Both the position numbers and the translations under genes were made by a program. A model generated the notes under the pieces. That model was not told where the DNA came from and made no database searches. It was given only the letters and a program-made list of their open reading frames with translations. 17,587 nucleotides of DNA from Clostridia bacterium (lineage in GTDB: Bacteria > Bacillota_A > Clostridia > Christensenellales > Aristaeellaceae). Of this stretch, positions 10,497-17,320 are shown piece by piece; within the stretch, counting starts at the first letter, position 1, and every line of letters begins with the position of its first letter. The stretch covers positions 1 through 17,587 of the forward strand of contig JAFQOY010000216.1 of NCBI GenBank assembly GCA_017412025.1. Direction: 5' to 3'.

Positions 10497-10976
10497 TTAA
10501 TCAATATACCAGCATCCCTTGACCGGATGCTTCATCTCCTGCACGGAGCCGTCCGTATACTCCACCTTTGATATCGACACATAGACCAGATATACGTCGC
10601 TGCCACAGCACATTTCTGCGTCTGCGCTCCATATCATTTCGCCCGGAAGGATCTCCTGCTCAACCACAACGCTCGTCTCCTCCAGAGGGAAGCCGTACGC
10701 GTCCTGCGTCTCCACGTCCATCACATATTTTTTAACTGTTCTGGTTCTTGAGAGATTCATCAGCTCCACGCACAGCGTATAGGTATCCTCGCCGTAAAAC
10801 TCCCAATAGCACACGCTGGTATCGGCAATCTCCAGATCCGCCGTCTCATAGCTGAACTGATCCTGAATCAGCGTGACATATCCCGTACCTGCGCTTGCCG
10901 TCTGCGCCGTCAAAAGCAGCATCGCTGCCATCAGCATCGCGCTGAAAAGCAGCCTGAATCTTCTGTTTTCTGTCAT
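10497..10976 (-). CDS. Small secreted protein carrying only the shared C-terminal domain
   Basis: This 159-residue protein has a signal peptide (1-29, ending QTASA) followed directly by the domain that forms the C-terminal half of its neighbours. LMNLSRTRTV corresponds to VKNISLKKTI, ILPGEMIW to LKPGQMNY, and SKVEYTDGS to KKVRYSDGT. Its end (MKHPVKGCW) matches the end of the 12598-13380 protein (IEHPKTECW) better than that of the adjacent pair. It lacks the peptidoglycan-binding domain. It resembles the FxLYD/DUF-type beta-sandwich domains of secreted Firmicute proteins, but I cannot name the family with certainty. The ATG at 10976 follows GAGGAGG by 7 nt. It is the first gene of the operon and is preceded by an extended -10 promoter. 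Confidence 0.8.
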   Translation of the reverse strand: MTENRRFRLLFSAMLMAAMLLLTAQTASAGTGYVTLIQDQFSYETADLEIADTSVCYWEFYGEDTYTLCVELMNLSRTRTVKKYVMDVETQDAYGFPLEETSVVVEQEILPGEMIWSADAEMCCGSDVYLVYVSISKVEYTDGSVQEMKHPVKGCWYID

Positions 10977-11011
10977 GGCACACCCTCCTCAGCATTCATA
11001 TATCTGACCAT

Positions 11012-11020
11012 ATTATAACA
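11012..11020 (-). promoter_or_regulatory. Extended -10 promoter of the three-gene secreted-protein operon
   Basis: On the minus strand this reads TGTTATAAT, an extended -10 (TGnTATAAT), 36 bp before the start codon at 10976. No good -35 is present at 17 bp, as is common for extended -10 promoters. Confidence 0.65.
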
Positions 11021-11083
11021 CATCCGCACATATATAATTGTTACAATCCTCTTAAATTCGGAAGTTCTTGCGTCCCTTCTGCG

Positions 11084-11110
11084 AAAAAAGCCCCGGCAGA
11101 AGCCGGAGCC
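11084..11110 (-). terminator. Terminator of the SH3-repeat gene, distal intact copy
   Basis: On the minus strand a GC-rich stem (about 11109-11090, one mismatch, TTCT loop) is followed by six T (11089-11084). It belongs to the gene ending at 11382 but lies nearly 300 bp from its stop codon, because a repeat element separates them. The 16-bp stretch 11095-11110 is repeated exactly at 11355-11370. Confidence 0.85.
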
Positions 11111-11354
11111 GCAGATTGTCGAAAAACCTGTATGGAACAGAAAATCAAATCGGTCGCGGCGGCGTGTACGGCGCGACCGCATCGATTTTGATGGAGGGAA
11201 ATCTCATTTCCCGGAAGAAGAATCGTTTCCTTGCAGATTTCACGACCGGAATCCGCAGGATTCAAGTGAAATCTGTAGGGGGTGGCTGTGGCGGGGGAAA
11301 GGTTCCCCCGTCCACCAGCCTGTAAAAAATCCTTTTTTGACGGGCCGAGACTCT
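11111..11354 (-). mobile_element. Structured non-coding repeat element, copy A
   Basis: About 244 bp, with roughly 13-16 differences and one small indel against copy B (12338-12571) over some 225 aligned bases. It contains no plausible gene and a series of palindromes: GTCGCG/CGCGAC inside AAATCG/CGATTT, GGGAAAT/ATTTCCC, the nested AGATTTCAC...GTGAAATCT around AATCC/GGATT, and GGGGGAA/TTCCCCC inside GGCTG/CAGCC. Its end nearest the gene carries a degraded form of the CAGCCTGTCAAAA...TTTTGACAGGCTG palindrome. Flanking 16-bp direct repeats are copies of the host gene's terminator. Orientation is given relative to the upstream gene. It probably forms part of the 3' UTR of the SH3-repeat gene transcript. 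Confidence 0.8.
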
Positions 11355-11370
11355 GGCAGAAGCCGGAGCC
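11355..11370 (-). repeat. Gene-proximal 16-bp copy of the SH3-repeat gene terminator
   Basis: GGCTCCGGCTTCTGCC on the minus strand is identical to 11110-11095. It holds the 5' arm, the loop and part of the 3' arm but not the rest of the stem or the T-run, so termination here should be lost. It is best explained as a target-site duplication made by copy A. Confidence 0.8.
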
Positions 11371-11381
11371 ATCGCGCTGCG

Positions 11382-12233
11382 TTATCCGTTGGCGATCGCC
11401 ACGTCCACGTCGTTGCAGTAGACGAAGACGAAGAACGATTCGCTCGATCCCTTGGGCGTATACCTGAGCATGTGCCACGCGTTGATCATGTCGTAAAACT
11501 CAAATGTATCGCCGGCTTTGACGTCCGCCACCTTGGCAAAGTGCTCGCCCGGGCCGGTGCGCAGCTCGGTATCCCGGATGATGGTGCCCTTTTCCGTCGG
11601 CAGACCACTGTAGAACTGCTCGAACCGGCTGTCATAGCACTTCGTCTTTTTGCTGATGAACGCAGCCGCCGCGCCGCGCAGGTTGACGATATAGAAATCG
11701 TCATACATGCCGATGACCGTATAGCGCGTATGCTTGGCCAGAGAGCCAACGCACTTGGAGGCGGTATCCGGCGCGATGTACGCGGGCACGTTGCTCTCCA
11801 GCAGCACGATTTCAAGCGGAACGCCTACGGCATACGACTGGTTGACGTAGCCCGTCTTCCCCTTGTAATCGACCACGAAGAAGTCGCCGTCCCTTGCGAT
11901 ATCGCCGTTTACAAATTCGCAGCGCAGCTCGTCGCCATGGCTGACGGAACCCAGCTTTTTGCTGTTCGTCCTCGGCTCCGCCCATACGCTCGCGCTCTTG
12001 GTGATGATGCGGATATAGTCCGCCGGTCCGTCCCCGTACAGATGCCTGCCCATGTTGTCCGCGCTGACATAGCCCGGATAATCGTAGGCAAAGCTCTGCA
12101 GCCTCACCGTGCCGTTGAGCGCGCTCCGGTACTCGTTGTCGATCCGGTATTCAAGCTTCAGTCCGTCCGCCAGCGCGCCCGCCTGCGCGCACAGCATGAT
12201 AGCCGCCAATGCAAAAGCCAACCACTTTTTCAT
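11382..12233 (-). CDS. Secreted protein with three SH3-like (SH3b) repeats
   Basis: This 283-residue protein has a signal peptide (1-22, ending AGALA). Three bacterial SH3-like units follow at about 73-134 (SASVWAEPRTNSKKLGSV...GDEL), 141-196 (NVPAYIAPDTASKCVGSLAKHTRYTV) and 217-277 (DTELRTGPGEHFAKVADVKAGDTFEF). Such repeats bind cell-wall peptides or glycans. No enzymatic domain is attached, so a wall-associated binding or scaffolding role is likely. The ATG at 12233 follows GGAGG by 8 nt; the in-frame upstream ATG at 12287 is not preferred. It has no similarity to the shared C-terminal domain of its neighbours. Its terminator is displaced by repeat copy A. Confidence 0.85.
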   Translation of the reverse strand: MKKWLAFALAAIMLCAQAGALADGLKLEYRIDNEYRSALNGTVRLQSFAYDYPGYVSADNMGRHLYGDGPADYIRIITKSASVWAEPRTNSKKLGSVSHGDELRCEFVNGDIARDGDFFVVDYKGKTGYVNQSYAVGVPLEIVLLESNVPAYIAPDTASKCVGSLAKHTRYTVIGMYDDFYIVNLRGAAAAFISKKTKCYDSRFEQFYSGLPTEKGTIIRDTELRTGPGEHFAKVADVKAGDTFEFYDMINAWHMLRYTPKGSSESFFVFVYCNDVDVAIANG

Positions 12234-12314
12234 TCCGTTTCCCTCCCATAATTTGCTTGTGCCTATATGACGAATCAGCGCCTTCAATCCTTCCCATCAA
12301 CCGTAGGCAAAAAG

Positions 12315-12337
12315 AAAAAACCGGGCGCCGCCCGGTC
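12315..12337 (-). terminator. Terminator of the 12598-13380 gene, distal intact copy
   Basis: On the minus strand GACCGGGCGGCGCCCGG is followed by six T (12320-12315). The stem is a GC-rich palindrome. It lies about 260 bp from its gene because repeat copy B is interposed, and the 20 bp 12318-12337 recur exactly at 12572-12591. Confidence 0.85.
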
Positions 12338-12571
12338 CAGATTGCCGAAAACCTGCATAGAACAGAAAATAAAATCGGTCGCGGCGGCGTGCACGGCGCA
12401 ACCTCATCGATTTAGATGGAGGGAAATCCCATTTCCCGGAAGAAAAATCGTTTCCTTGCAGATTTCACGACCGGAATCCGCTGGATTCAAGTGAAATCTG
12501 TAGGGGGTGGCTGTGGCGGGGGAAAGGTTCCCCCGTCCACCAGCCTGTCAAAATACTTTTTTGACAGGCTG
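12338..12571 (-). mobile_element. Structured non-coding repeat element, copy B
   Basis: This 234-bp copy is the better preserved one. Its gene-proximal end is a near-perfect 13-bp palindrome (CAGCCTGTCAAAA with TTTTGACAGGCTG, 12541-12571), and the other end begins CAGATTGCCG on the plus strand. All the internal stems of copy A are kept, and several differences between copies fall in loops (CTC versus CCC between GGGAAAT and ATTTCCC; GCA versus GCT between AATCC and GGATT). One substitution breaks a pair in the GGTCGCG/CGCGACC stem. It has no open reading frame of note. It is flanked by 20-bp direct repeats of a terminator unrelated in sequence to the one around copy A. Confidence 0.82.
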
Positions 12572-12591
12572 AAACCGGGCGCCGCCCGGTC
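12572..12591 (-). repeat. Gene-proximal 20-bp copy of the terminator hairpin
   Basis: It is identical to 12318-12337. It keeps the whole GC-rich hairpin but only TTT of the six-T run, and begins 6 bp after the stop codon at 12598. Termination should be weakened but perhaps not abolished. It is read as a target-site duplication of copy B. Confidence 0.82.
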
Positions 12592-12597
12592 ATGAGA

Positions 12598-13380
12598 TTA
12601 CTCTGTCTGTTCGCCGCCAGAAAGCATCCAGCATTCCGTCTTCGGATGCTCGATCTTAACGCTCGTGCCGTCAGTGAAATCGATGTGCGTAATCGCCATA
12701 TGCAGTTCGCCCAGCCCCTCCGACTGCGGTATTTCGATCCCCGGCATCCAGATGGTCTGCCCCGGCTCAATCCGCGCGCTGGTCACATGCTCCGTCAGCT
12801 TCAGCACCGCCGCGCCGTCCGTATCCGCCACGCGGAGGGAAACCGCAAACGCCTTGACCGTGCGCCTGCGCGAAATGTTGCGCACTGCGGCGCGCAGCTC
12901 GCTTTTGCTGTCGGATATCGGATACCAACGGGCGCTGTTGGTTGCAGGACAGATCAGGGTATTTTCCCTTGCCACATCCTCGCCGTTATACCATCTGCCC
13001 GTCGCCGCTCTGTCTGAAAACAGCACGGCCATCGTCGTCTCGTCCGTCACGCCGGTCTCTTCAATCGCATTGTTCTTCTGAAACACCTTCAGCCGGACGC
13101 GCATCGTCCCGTCAAAACGGGTATTGAACGTATCCATCCACTTGTAATAGCCCAGTTCCTGCAGGCGGAGCTTGACCACCTCAACGGCGATCGCGTCGTC
13201 CCCCTCCTGATATACCCTGCCCTGCAGCACAGGCGGTATGGCGGAAATCTCCTCCTGCGTCAGGCGCAGATCCAAAACCTTCGCGCCATACGCCGCAGAA
13301 GCAGACCCTGCCATCAGCACAAGCGCTGCCAAAACCGCAGCTGCAAGCGCACACAAGCTTCTTTTCCGGTCAAAGCGCAT
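12598..13380 (-). CDS. Secreted peptidoglycan-binding protein with the shared C-terminal domain
   Basis: This 260-residue protein has a signal peptide (1-29, ending GSASA). A PG_binding_1-like domain at about 55-120 shows VEVVKLRLQELGYYKWMDTF, LKVFQKNN and GVTDETTMAVLF. The C-terminal domain at about 150-255 carries VRNISRRRTVKAF, IEPGQTIWM and THIDFTDGT. It is a divergent homologue of the tandem pair at 8941-10457, and its tail IEHPKTECW matches the 10497-10976 protein. I chose the ATG at 13380, 10 nt after GGGGAG; a GTG three codons upstream would leave almost no spacing. A promoter lies at 13432-13459. A vestigial copy of its promoter and leader seems to lie at 16263-16370. Ligand unknown. 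Confidence 0.85.
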   Translation of the reverse strand: MRFDRKRSLCALAAAVLAALVLMAGSASAAYGAKVLDLRLTQEEISAIPPVLQGRVYQEGDDAIAVEVVKLRLQELGYYKWMDTFNTRFDGTMRVRLKVFQKNNAIEETGVTDETTMAVLFSDRAATGRWYNGEDVARENTLICPATNSARWYPISDSKSELRAAVRNISRRRTVKAFAVSLRVADTDGAAVLKLTEHVTSARIEPGQTIWMPGIEIPQSEGLGELHMAITHIDFTDGTSVKIEHPKTECWMLSGGEQTE

Positions 13381-13431
13381 GATCTTCACACTCCCCCGAA
13401 TCCGCCCGGACCCGTGTTTTTCCTTCTATGT

Positions 13432-13459
13432 ATTATACAGTATCCGCAGGAAAATACAA
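13432..13459 (-). promoter_or_regulatory. Promoter of the 12598-13380 gene
   Basis: On the minus strand TTGTAT (13459-13454), a 16-bp spacer and TATAAT (13437-13432) precede the start codon by about 52 bp. GTGAAATC lies 45 bp upstream of the -10 (13490-13483), at the same spacing as in a second related promoter near 16312. Confidence 0.7.
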
Positions 13460-13538
13460 CCACCTCTCTGTGTGCACAGCAGGATTTCACAGCGCCGCCG
13501 TATTCCCGCAGATTCCGCCATGCGCCCGGAAACGACGG

Positions 13539-13570
13539 AAAAACGCGGCCGCCGGAATCCGGCGGCCGCG
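13539..13570 (-). terminator. Terminator of the LRR/beta-helix gene
   Basis: A perfect 12-bp GC-only stem (13544-13555 with 13559-13570, loop AAT or ATT) is followed on the minus strand by five T. It lies about 30 bp past the stop codon at 13599. Unlike the two terminators downstream, it is single and carries no inserted element. Confidence 0.9.
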
Positions 13571-13598
13571 CTGTCATGCCTGCCAAAGGCAGCGTTAT

Positions 13599-15980
13599 TT
13601 ATATGCCGGGGAATTCCGTCTCCCATACGCCCGGCATCGGATAGACATAGATCCCCGCAAGCGCGCACGGCTTATACCGATCCTGGATAAACGTATTCCC
13701 CTCAAACAGGATATCCTCCTCCGCATACCGGTTAACAGAAAGGAGCGTCTCCCGGCTGCGGCTGAACACGTTATTGCGCACCTCAATCCCGTTCAAACCC
13801 ATCTTGGAATCGAGAATATGCAGCGCGTTGTGCGTAAAGTTGAAGGAGTACAGTTCCCCGTAACCCATATCATTGATGATATTATCCTCAATGACGAGAG
13901 ACCGGAACGCCAGAGACGTCCAGTTCGCATCATTGGCCAATACAATACCGCTGCCGCAGTTTTCAATCAGATTTCCCCTGATGGTCAGCGAATCAAATTC
14001 CTCATAGGTCTGCTGATTCCGTACATCTTCAAACGTAATGCCGTATCCCTTGATATCATGCACATAATTGTCAGCAATCACGGCATTGTTGCACAGCAGA
14101 TAGACGCCATCGCCCGTCACGCCGTATTCGCCGGAGGGATCCGCCTTGCACATCTCATGCAGGATCCCGCCGCCAAAGGCGACCTCGCAGTTCTGTACGA
14201 CGACGCCTTCGTTTTTCAGATCAGACGTCCACACCGACGCCCAGCCCGAATAGCGCACGCTGATATTGTCCAGCACCGCATGAGGCGCCATAGCAACCAC
14301 GCCGCAGACCCAGTCCGTCGCATCGCCATAGCCCGTAAACTCGATGGATCGGTACAGCGCGCCCGGGTTGCCCTCGTCGCAGCGGAAATACAGCGGACCA
14401 TACTGTGGATTGGCCCAGACCTGCACGGGATAATCAAACCCGGAATAATCCGTTCTGCCCAGCGCGGTCAGGTTCTCGTCAAGCGTATCCTCAATGCTTT
14501 TGACGTCGGTAAACACCACATCATGCTTGACGATATCCGGGTCCTCCTCATCATAGACAAAATCCATGGACAGATGAGCATCCCTGGTCCACCATTCATA
14601 CTCCCGGCGCGCCATGTATTCTTCATCAAGCACCAGGCTTCCGAACTCGCGCATGTCGCGATAATACTTCCATATCTTTTTGCCGGTGTCGTCCGAATAG
14701 TACAGTTGCCACTTGTCCGGGTCAGCGCCATTCTCCGGCGAGAAGGTCAGGATCGGTTTGGCTCCCTCGCCATAGGCGGAATAGGTGACGCCCTCCTGCG
14801 TAAACAGCGTCCGCGACAGCCGCCACATGCCGCCGCGCTCAAAAAACACGGCGTCTCCGGAAACCGGGTTGACGTCATAAGGATCGGATACTGCAGTTTC
14901 AGGCGTGAGGCCGTCGTTGAACGGCTTTCCGGACGGGGATACATAATATGCCGTGCCGGTATAGGTCTGACCGGGGATAAGCGTATCCGACCTGACGATT
15001 TCCGTCCTGCTGCTTAGAATCGCGCTCCGTCTTGCGTCGCTCTGCACCTCATACCGGCTTAAATCGGTATTCCCGCCGATCACAATGCAGTTCGTATCGC
15101 CCAGCTGAATACCATCCTGGTAGCCATAGCCGCGGTGCTCCGCCGCCACGCGCACAGAGCGCTCCGCCGCCGCACGGTCAAGCGGCTGATCAAAGGCAAA
15201 GGTATTCCTCTCCGCATCATAAGCAAAAGCGAGCCGACCGGTTTTATAGGAGCGCAGACCGAATATGAATGCGCGGGCAGCCTCACGGTTTTTGAATCCG
15301 TCATTTCCCAGGTTGGTTTGCACAGCCGTTCCGTCAAGATCCATATCCGCAAACAGCGCATCATTGGGCATATAGTCATCAAAAGCAACTGCCTGAGAAA
15401 TCATTGCCCAGTGATTGCCGATGTTAAACCACGGTTCGCCCAGTACGCTCATGGCATAATACAGCGCGCAGACCGCATCCGAGCGGGTCAGCGGCGAACT
15501 GCTCGCCCTGAACTCCGTAAGCATTGTGCTCCACGCCTGCATACCCGACGGATTGATCTGCTCCACCAGCGCGTCGAGCATCGCTGCGTAGTCTCTGGCT
15601 GTCACAGCGTCGTCCATCTGCCCAAAGAGCGCATCCGGGTAAAAGGCAAATCCATGATCCGCCGCATACCGCTGCGCATACGAGCCTGCCTTGCCGTAGA
15701 TGATCAGGCCGTTGCATCCCTCAAACGCATCCCCTGCGATCTGACTTACGCTCCGGGGAATCCGGATGCGCTTCAGCCCGCTCCGGGCAAACGCCCTGCT
15801 GGCGATGCTCAGCGTTCCATCCTCGATGCGCACGATTTGTGCGGCGGACGTCTGATAAAACGCCTCCTCGTCGATTTCCATCAGCGCTCCGGGCAGAAGC
15901 AGCGAATTCTCCGCCAGCGCGAACGCAGAAAATCCGACCCATACCAGGCATACCAGCAGCACCAGAATCCGTCTGTTCAT
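13599..15980 (-). CDS. Secreted BspA-like LRR plus right-handed beta-helix protein
   Basis: This 793-residue exported protein has a signal peptide (1-23, ending FALA). A short BspA-type LRR_5 region at about 28-110 shows SIASRAFARSGLKRIRIP, then IAGDAFEGC and YAADHGFAFYP. A helical region at about 120-215 is faintly SLH-like in places but not confidently assigned. From about 343 a right-handed parallel beta-helix begins with YYVSPSGKPFNDGLTPETA and GDAVFFERGGMWR. Regular PbH1-type coils follow to the end, for example VVVQNCEV, AVIADNYVHDIKGYGI, LTIRGNLIENCGSGIVLAN and IEVRNNVFSRS. Such helices occur in polysaccharide lyases and glycan-binding surface proteins; I see no definite catalytic residues. 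The ATG at 15980 follows a GGGGATAGAGG stretch. It has its own promoter and terminator. Confidence 0.85.
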   Translation of the reverse strand: MNRRILVLLVCLVWVGFSAFALAENSLLLPGALMEIDEEAFYQTSAAQIVRIEDGTLSIASRAFARSGLKRIRIPRSVSQIAGDAFEGCNGLIIYGKAGSYAQRYAADHGFAFYPDALFGQMDDAVTARDYAAMLDALVEQINPSGMQAWSTMLTEFRASSSPLTRSDAVCALYYAMSVLGEPWFNIGNHWAMISQAVAFDDYMPNDALFADMDLDGTAVQTNLGNDGFKNREAARAFIFGLRSYKTGRLAFAYDAERNTFAFDQPLDRAAAERSVRVAAEHRGYGYQDGIQLGDTNCIVIGGNTDLSRYEVQSDARRSAILSSRTEIVRSDTLIPGQTYTGTAYYVSPSGKPFNDGLTPETAVSDPYDVNPVSGDAVFFERGGMWRLSRTLFTQEGVTYSAYGEGAKPILTFSPENGADPDKWQLYYSDDTGKKIWKYYRDMREFGSLVLDEEYMARREYEWWTRDAHLSMDFVYDEEDPDIVKHDVVFTDVKSIEDTLDENLTALGRTDYSGFDYPVQVWANPQYGPLYFRCDEGNPGALYRSIEFTGYGDATDWVCGVVAMAPHAVLDNISVRYSGWASVWTSDLKNEGVVVQNCEVAFGGGILHEMCKADPSGEYGVTGDGVYLLCNNAVIADNYVHDIKGYGITFEDVRNQQTYEEFDSLTIRGNLIENCGSGIVLANDANWTSLAFRSLVIEDNIINDMGYGELYSFNFTHNALHILDSKMGLNGIEVRNNVFSRSRETLLSVNRYAEEDILFEGNTFIQDRYKPCALAGIYVYPMPGVWETEFPGI

Positions 15981-16067
15981 CGTCCTCTATCCCCTTTTTG
16001 CCAGGCCGGCAAGCCGAGCACACGTCTTCCGCGCCGGCGGCTTACTGGCAGATGTTTCATTGGGCGA

Positions 16068-16096
16068 ATTATATCACGTCCATCATGATCATTCAA
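16068..16096 (-). promoter_or_regulatory. Promoter of the LRR/beta-helix gene
   Basis: On the minus strand TTGAAT (16096-16091), a 17-bp spacer and TATAAT (16073-16068) form a near-consensus promoter, helped by an extended -10 TG. The leader to the start codon at 15980 is about 80 nt. A GTGAAATC motif lies 67 bp upstream of the -10. Confidence 0.75.
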
Positions 16097-16265
16097 GTGC
16101 ATCTGAAACAGGCCTTCTCTTCCCTATGTGCGGCGGGCAGGATTTCACATGCGTTCTCTTTTCCGCCTCTTTGCGGCGAGGCCGTATTTGCGCCCGCTCA
16201 TCCGCCAACCGGCTCAGGATCGCTGCCGCCAGTATACCGCGCTTCTTTTTCCATATCATCCGCAT
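16089..16265 (-). pseudogene. Vestigial leader related to the 12598-13380 gene (signal-peptide start only)
   Basis: A 58-codon frame begins MRMIWKKKRGILAAAIL, resembling MRFDRKRSLCALAAAVL of the 12598-13380 protein. Both ATGs stand exactly 10 nt after GGGGAG, and both follow a CTGTATAATACA promoter core. Beyond about residue 18 the similarity stops and the sequence becomes basic and low in character. I read it as the truncated 5' end of a lost paralogue rather than a working small protein, but a short expressed peptide cannot be excluded. It overlaps the upstream part of the LRR/beta-helix promoter. Confidence 0.45.
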
Positions 16266-16311
16266 GTTTTTCACGCTCCCCATGCATTCGGATTTCCATC
16301 TCTTTTCCTGT

Positions 16312-16317
16312 ATTATA
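16312..16317 (-). promoter_or_regulatory. -10 box of the vestigial leader
   Basis: TATAAT on the minus strand sits within ACTGTATAATACA, identical in core to the promoter at 13432-13437. The -35 region is weak (TGTTCT at 17 bp). GTGAAATC again lies 45 bp upstream. Confidence 0.5.
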
Positions 16318-16362
16318 CAGTAATCCACTTCAGAAGAACAGAGGATTCGTTCTTGATGGCGA

Positions 16363-16370
16363 GATTTCAC
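16363..16370 (-). repeat. GTGAAATC upstream motif, one of three copies
   Basis: GTGAAATC occurs at 13490-13483, 16148-16141 and 16370-16363 on the minus strand. The last two sit in a longer shared stretch of about 28 bp (16141-16168 and 16363-16390), which includes AACGCATGTGAAATC. Two copies are 45 bp upstream of a -10 box and one is 67 bp upstream of the LRR/beta-helix -10. It could be a regulator site or simply a trace of duplicated upstream regions. Confidence 0.45.
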
Positions 16371-16491
16371 ATGCGTTCGCTTTTCCGTCTCATTTCCATA
16401 CATCATTCATGTTTTCGCTTCAATGAGACATTATGCTTCAGCTACGTTTTAAACTGCACTTTCCTTTCCATCATATTTTCTGCCCAATAAT

Positions 16492-16510
16492 ATCAAAAAC
16501 GCCCCGACAA
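16492..16510. terminator. Left half of a terminator hairpin split by an IS element
   Basis: TATCAAAAACGCCCCGACA here matches the left arm of the intact terminator at 17462-17502 (ATCAAAAAAACGCCCCGGCA), and the right arm follows the IS at 17321-17340. The IS thus sits in the A-rich loop. The split hairpin cannot fold efficiently across 811 bp. Confidence 0.7.
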
Positions 16511-16569
16511 TGATATGCTCCCTTTATGAGAGACAGTGAAAAACAAAGAAAAAGGAGAAAGCCAAGAAC

Positions 16570-17244
16570 TTGTTCATGGAGTCGAAATATCTCTATTTGG
16601 ATAAAAATAGAGCCGACGCTTGGCAGGTTTCTACCGGGCTCCAATTGCCAACCGAAGCCTACCAAGCTGACGGCTCTTCTATTGACATATTATCACATAG
16701 CGAAAATGATGTCAATATTAGCTCGAATATTGATGCCATGGCTTCCGGTGGGGCGGTTGGAACGTACTCGCAGAAACAAATGCGGAGTGCGAAGAAACTG
16801 GAAGGCAGCGCGCTGAAGGCTGTTCAGAATCTGGCGAAAGATATGAAAGTTGGTCTTAGGATCAAGAGCGGACAAAGATTCCAGAGCGCTGACGCAAGAA
16901 TGAGCAGAGGGGTACTTGGCTATTACAAGAACGATCAGCGCAACGCTATCTTTCATTCGGATCGTGGTTTCCAGTATACAAACAGAACCTTCCATTGCAA
17001 ACTGAAAAAAGCCGGAATGACACAGAGCATGTCTTGTGTCGCTAAGTGCATTGATAACGGCCCTATGGAGGGCTTCTGGGGCATCCTGAAGCGTGAACGC
17101 TACTACGGAAAGCGCTTTACCAGCAAGAAGGCGCTGATCCAGATGATCACCGATTACATCAGTTACTACAATAACCGGCGTGTGCAGAGAAAACTAGAGA
17201 TTCTTACACCGTTTGAGAAACACGTTCTTTTCCTTTCTGCATAA
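16570..17244 (+). pseudogene. Truncated IS3-family transposase (OrfB, DDE domain remnant)
   Basis: The 224-codon frame holds the end of an IS3-type integrase core. FHSDRGFQYTN carries the second catalytic Asp (about residue 131) and DNGPMEGFWGILKRE the catalytic Glu (about 167), with exactly 35 residues between them as expected for DD(35)E. YISYYNNRRVQ and LTPFEKH at the end are also typical. The first catalytic Asp and the N-terminal helix-turn-helix are absent. Residues 1-120 do not resemble OrfA or the start of OrfB and run through a big RNA-like hairpin, so they are probably chance-open sequence joined by a deletion. No suitable Shine-Dalgarno lies before the ATG. Activity is not expected. 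Confidence 0.8.
16606..16683 (-). repeat. Large imperfect hairpin in the IS left end
   Basis: AATAGAGCCGACGCTTGGCAGG pairs imperfectly with CCTACCAAGCTGACGGCTCT near 16658-16677, enclosing about 30 bases that can pair again. Read on the minus strand it is followed by ATTTTTAT, so it may stop transcription entering the IS from outside. Confidence 0.5.
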
Positions 17245-17251
17245 AAAGTGG

Positions 17252-17284
17252 CCAGCAGCTTGCACTACTGGCCGAGAAATTTTT
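17252..17284 (+). terminator. Terminator after the transposase remnant
   Basis: GGCCAG and CTGGCC pair around a 12-nt loop (about 17251-17274), followed by GAGAAATTTTTATG. It lies just past the stop codon at 17244 and inside the IS right end. Confidence 0.55.
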
Positions 17285-17320
17285 ATGTTTTTTCATTGTT
17301 CGCTTGACGGGGAGCAGTTC

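Noticed and set aside
11111..12571. Group IIC intron remnants, which also insert next to terminator hairpins
   Set aside because: The elements lack domain V-like sequence and any reverse transcriptase, and group IIC introns do not duplicate the target hairpin.
12598..13389. GTG at 13389 as the start of the peptidoglycan-binding gene
   Set aside because: The GGGGAG would be almost adjacent to it; the ATG at 13380 has a 10-nt spacing, the same as in the related leader at 16265.
13428..15017. A 529-codon plus-strand frame opposite the LRR/beta-helix gene
   Set aside because: The minus-strand frame has a signal peptide, domains, promoter and terminator; the plus frame has none of these.
16471..16665. 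A 64-codon minus-strand frame in the IS left end
   Set aside because: It runs through the large hairpin of the IS and has no ribosome site; it is probably a chance frame in conserved IS DNA.
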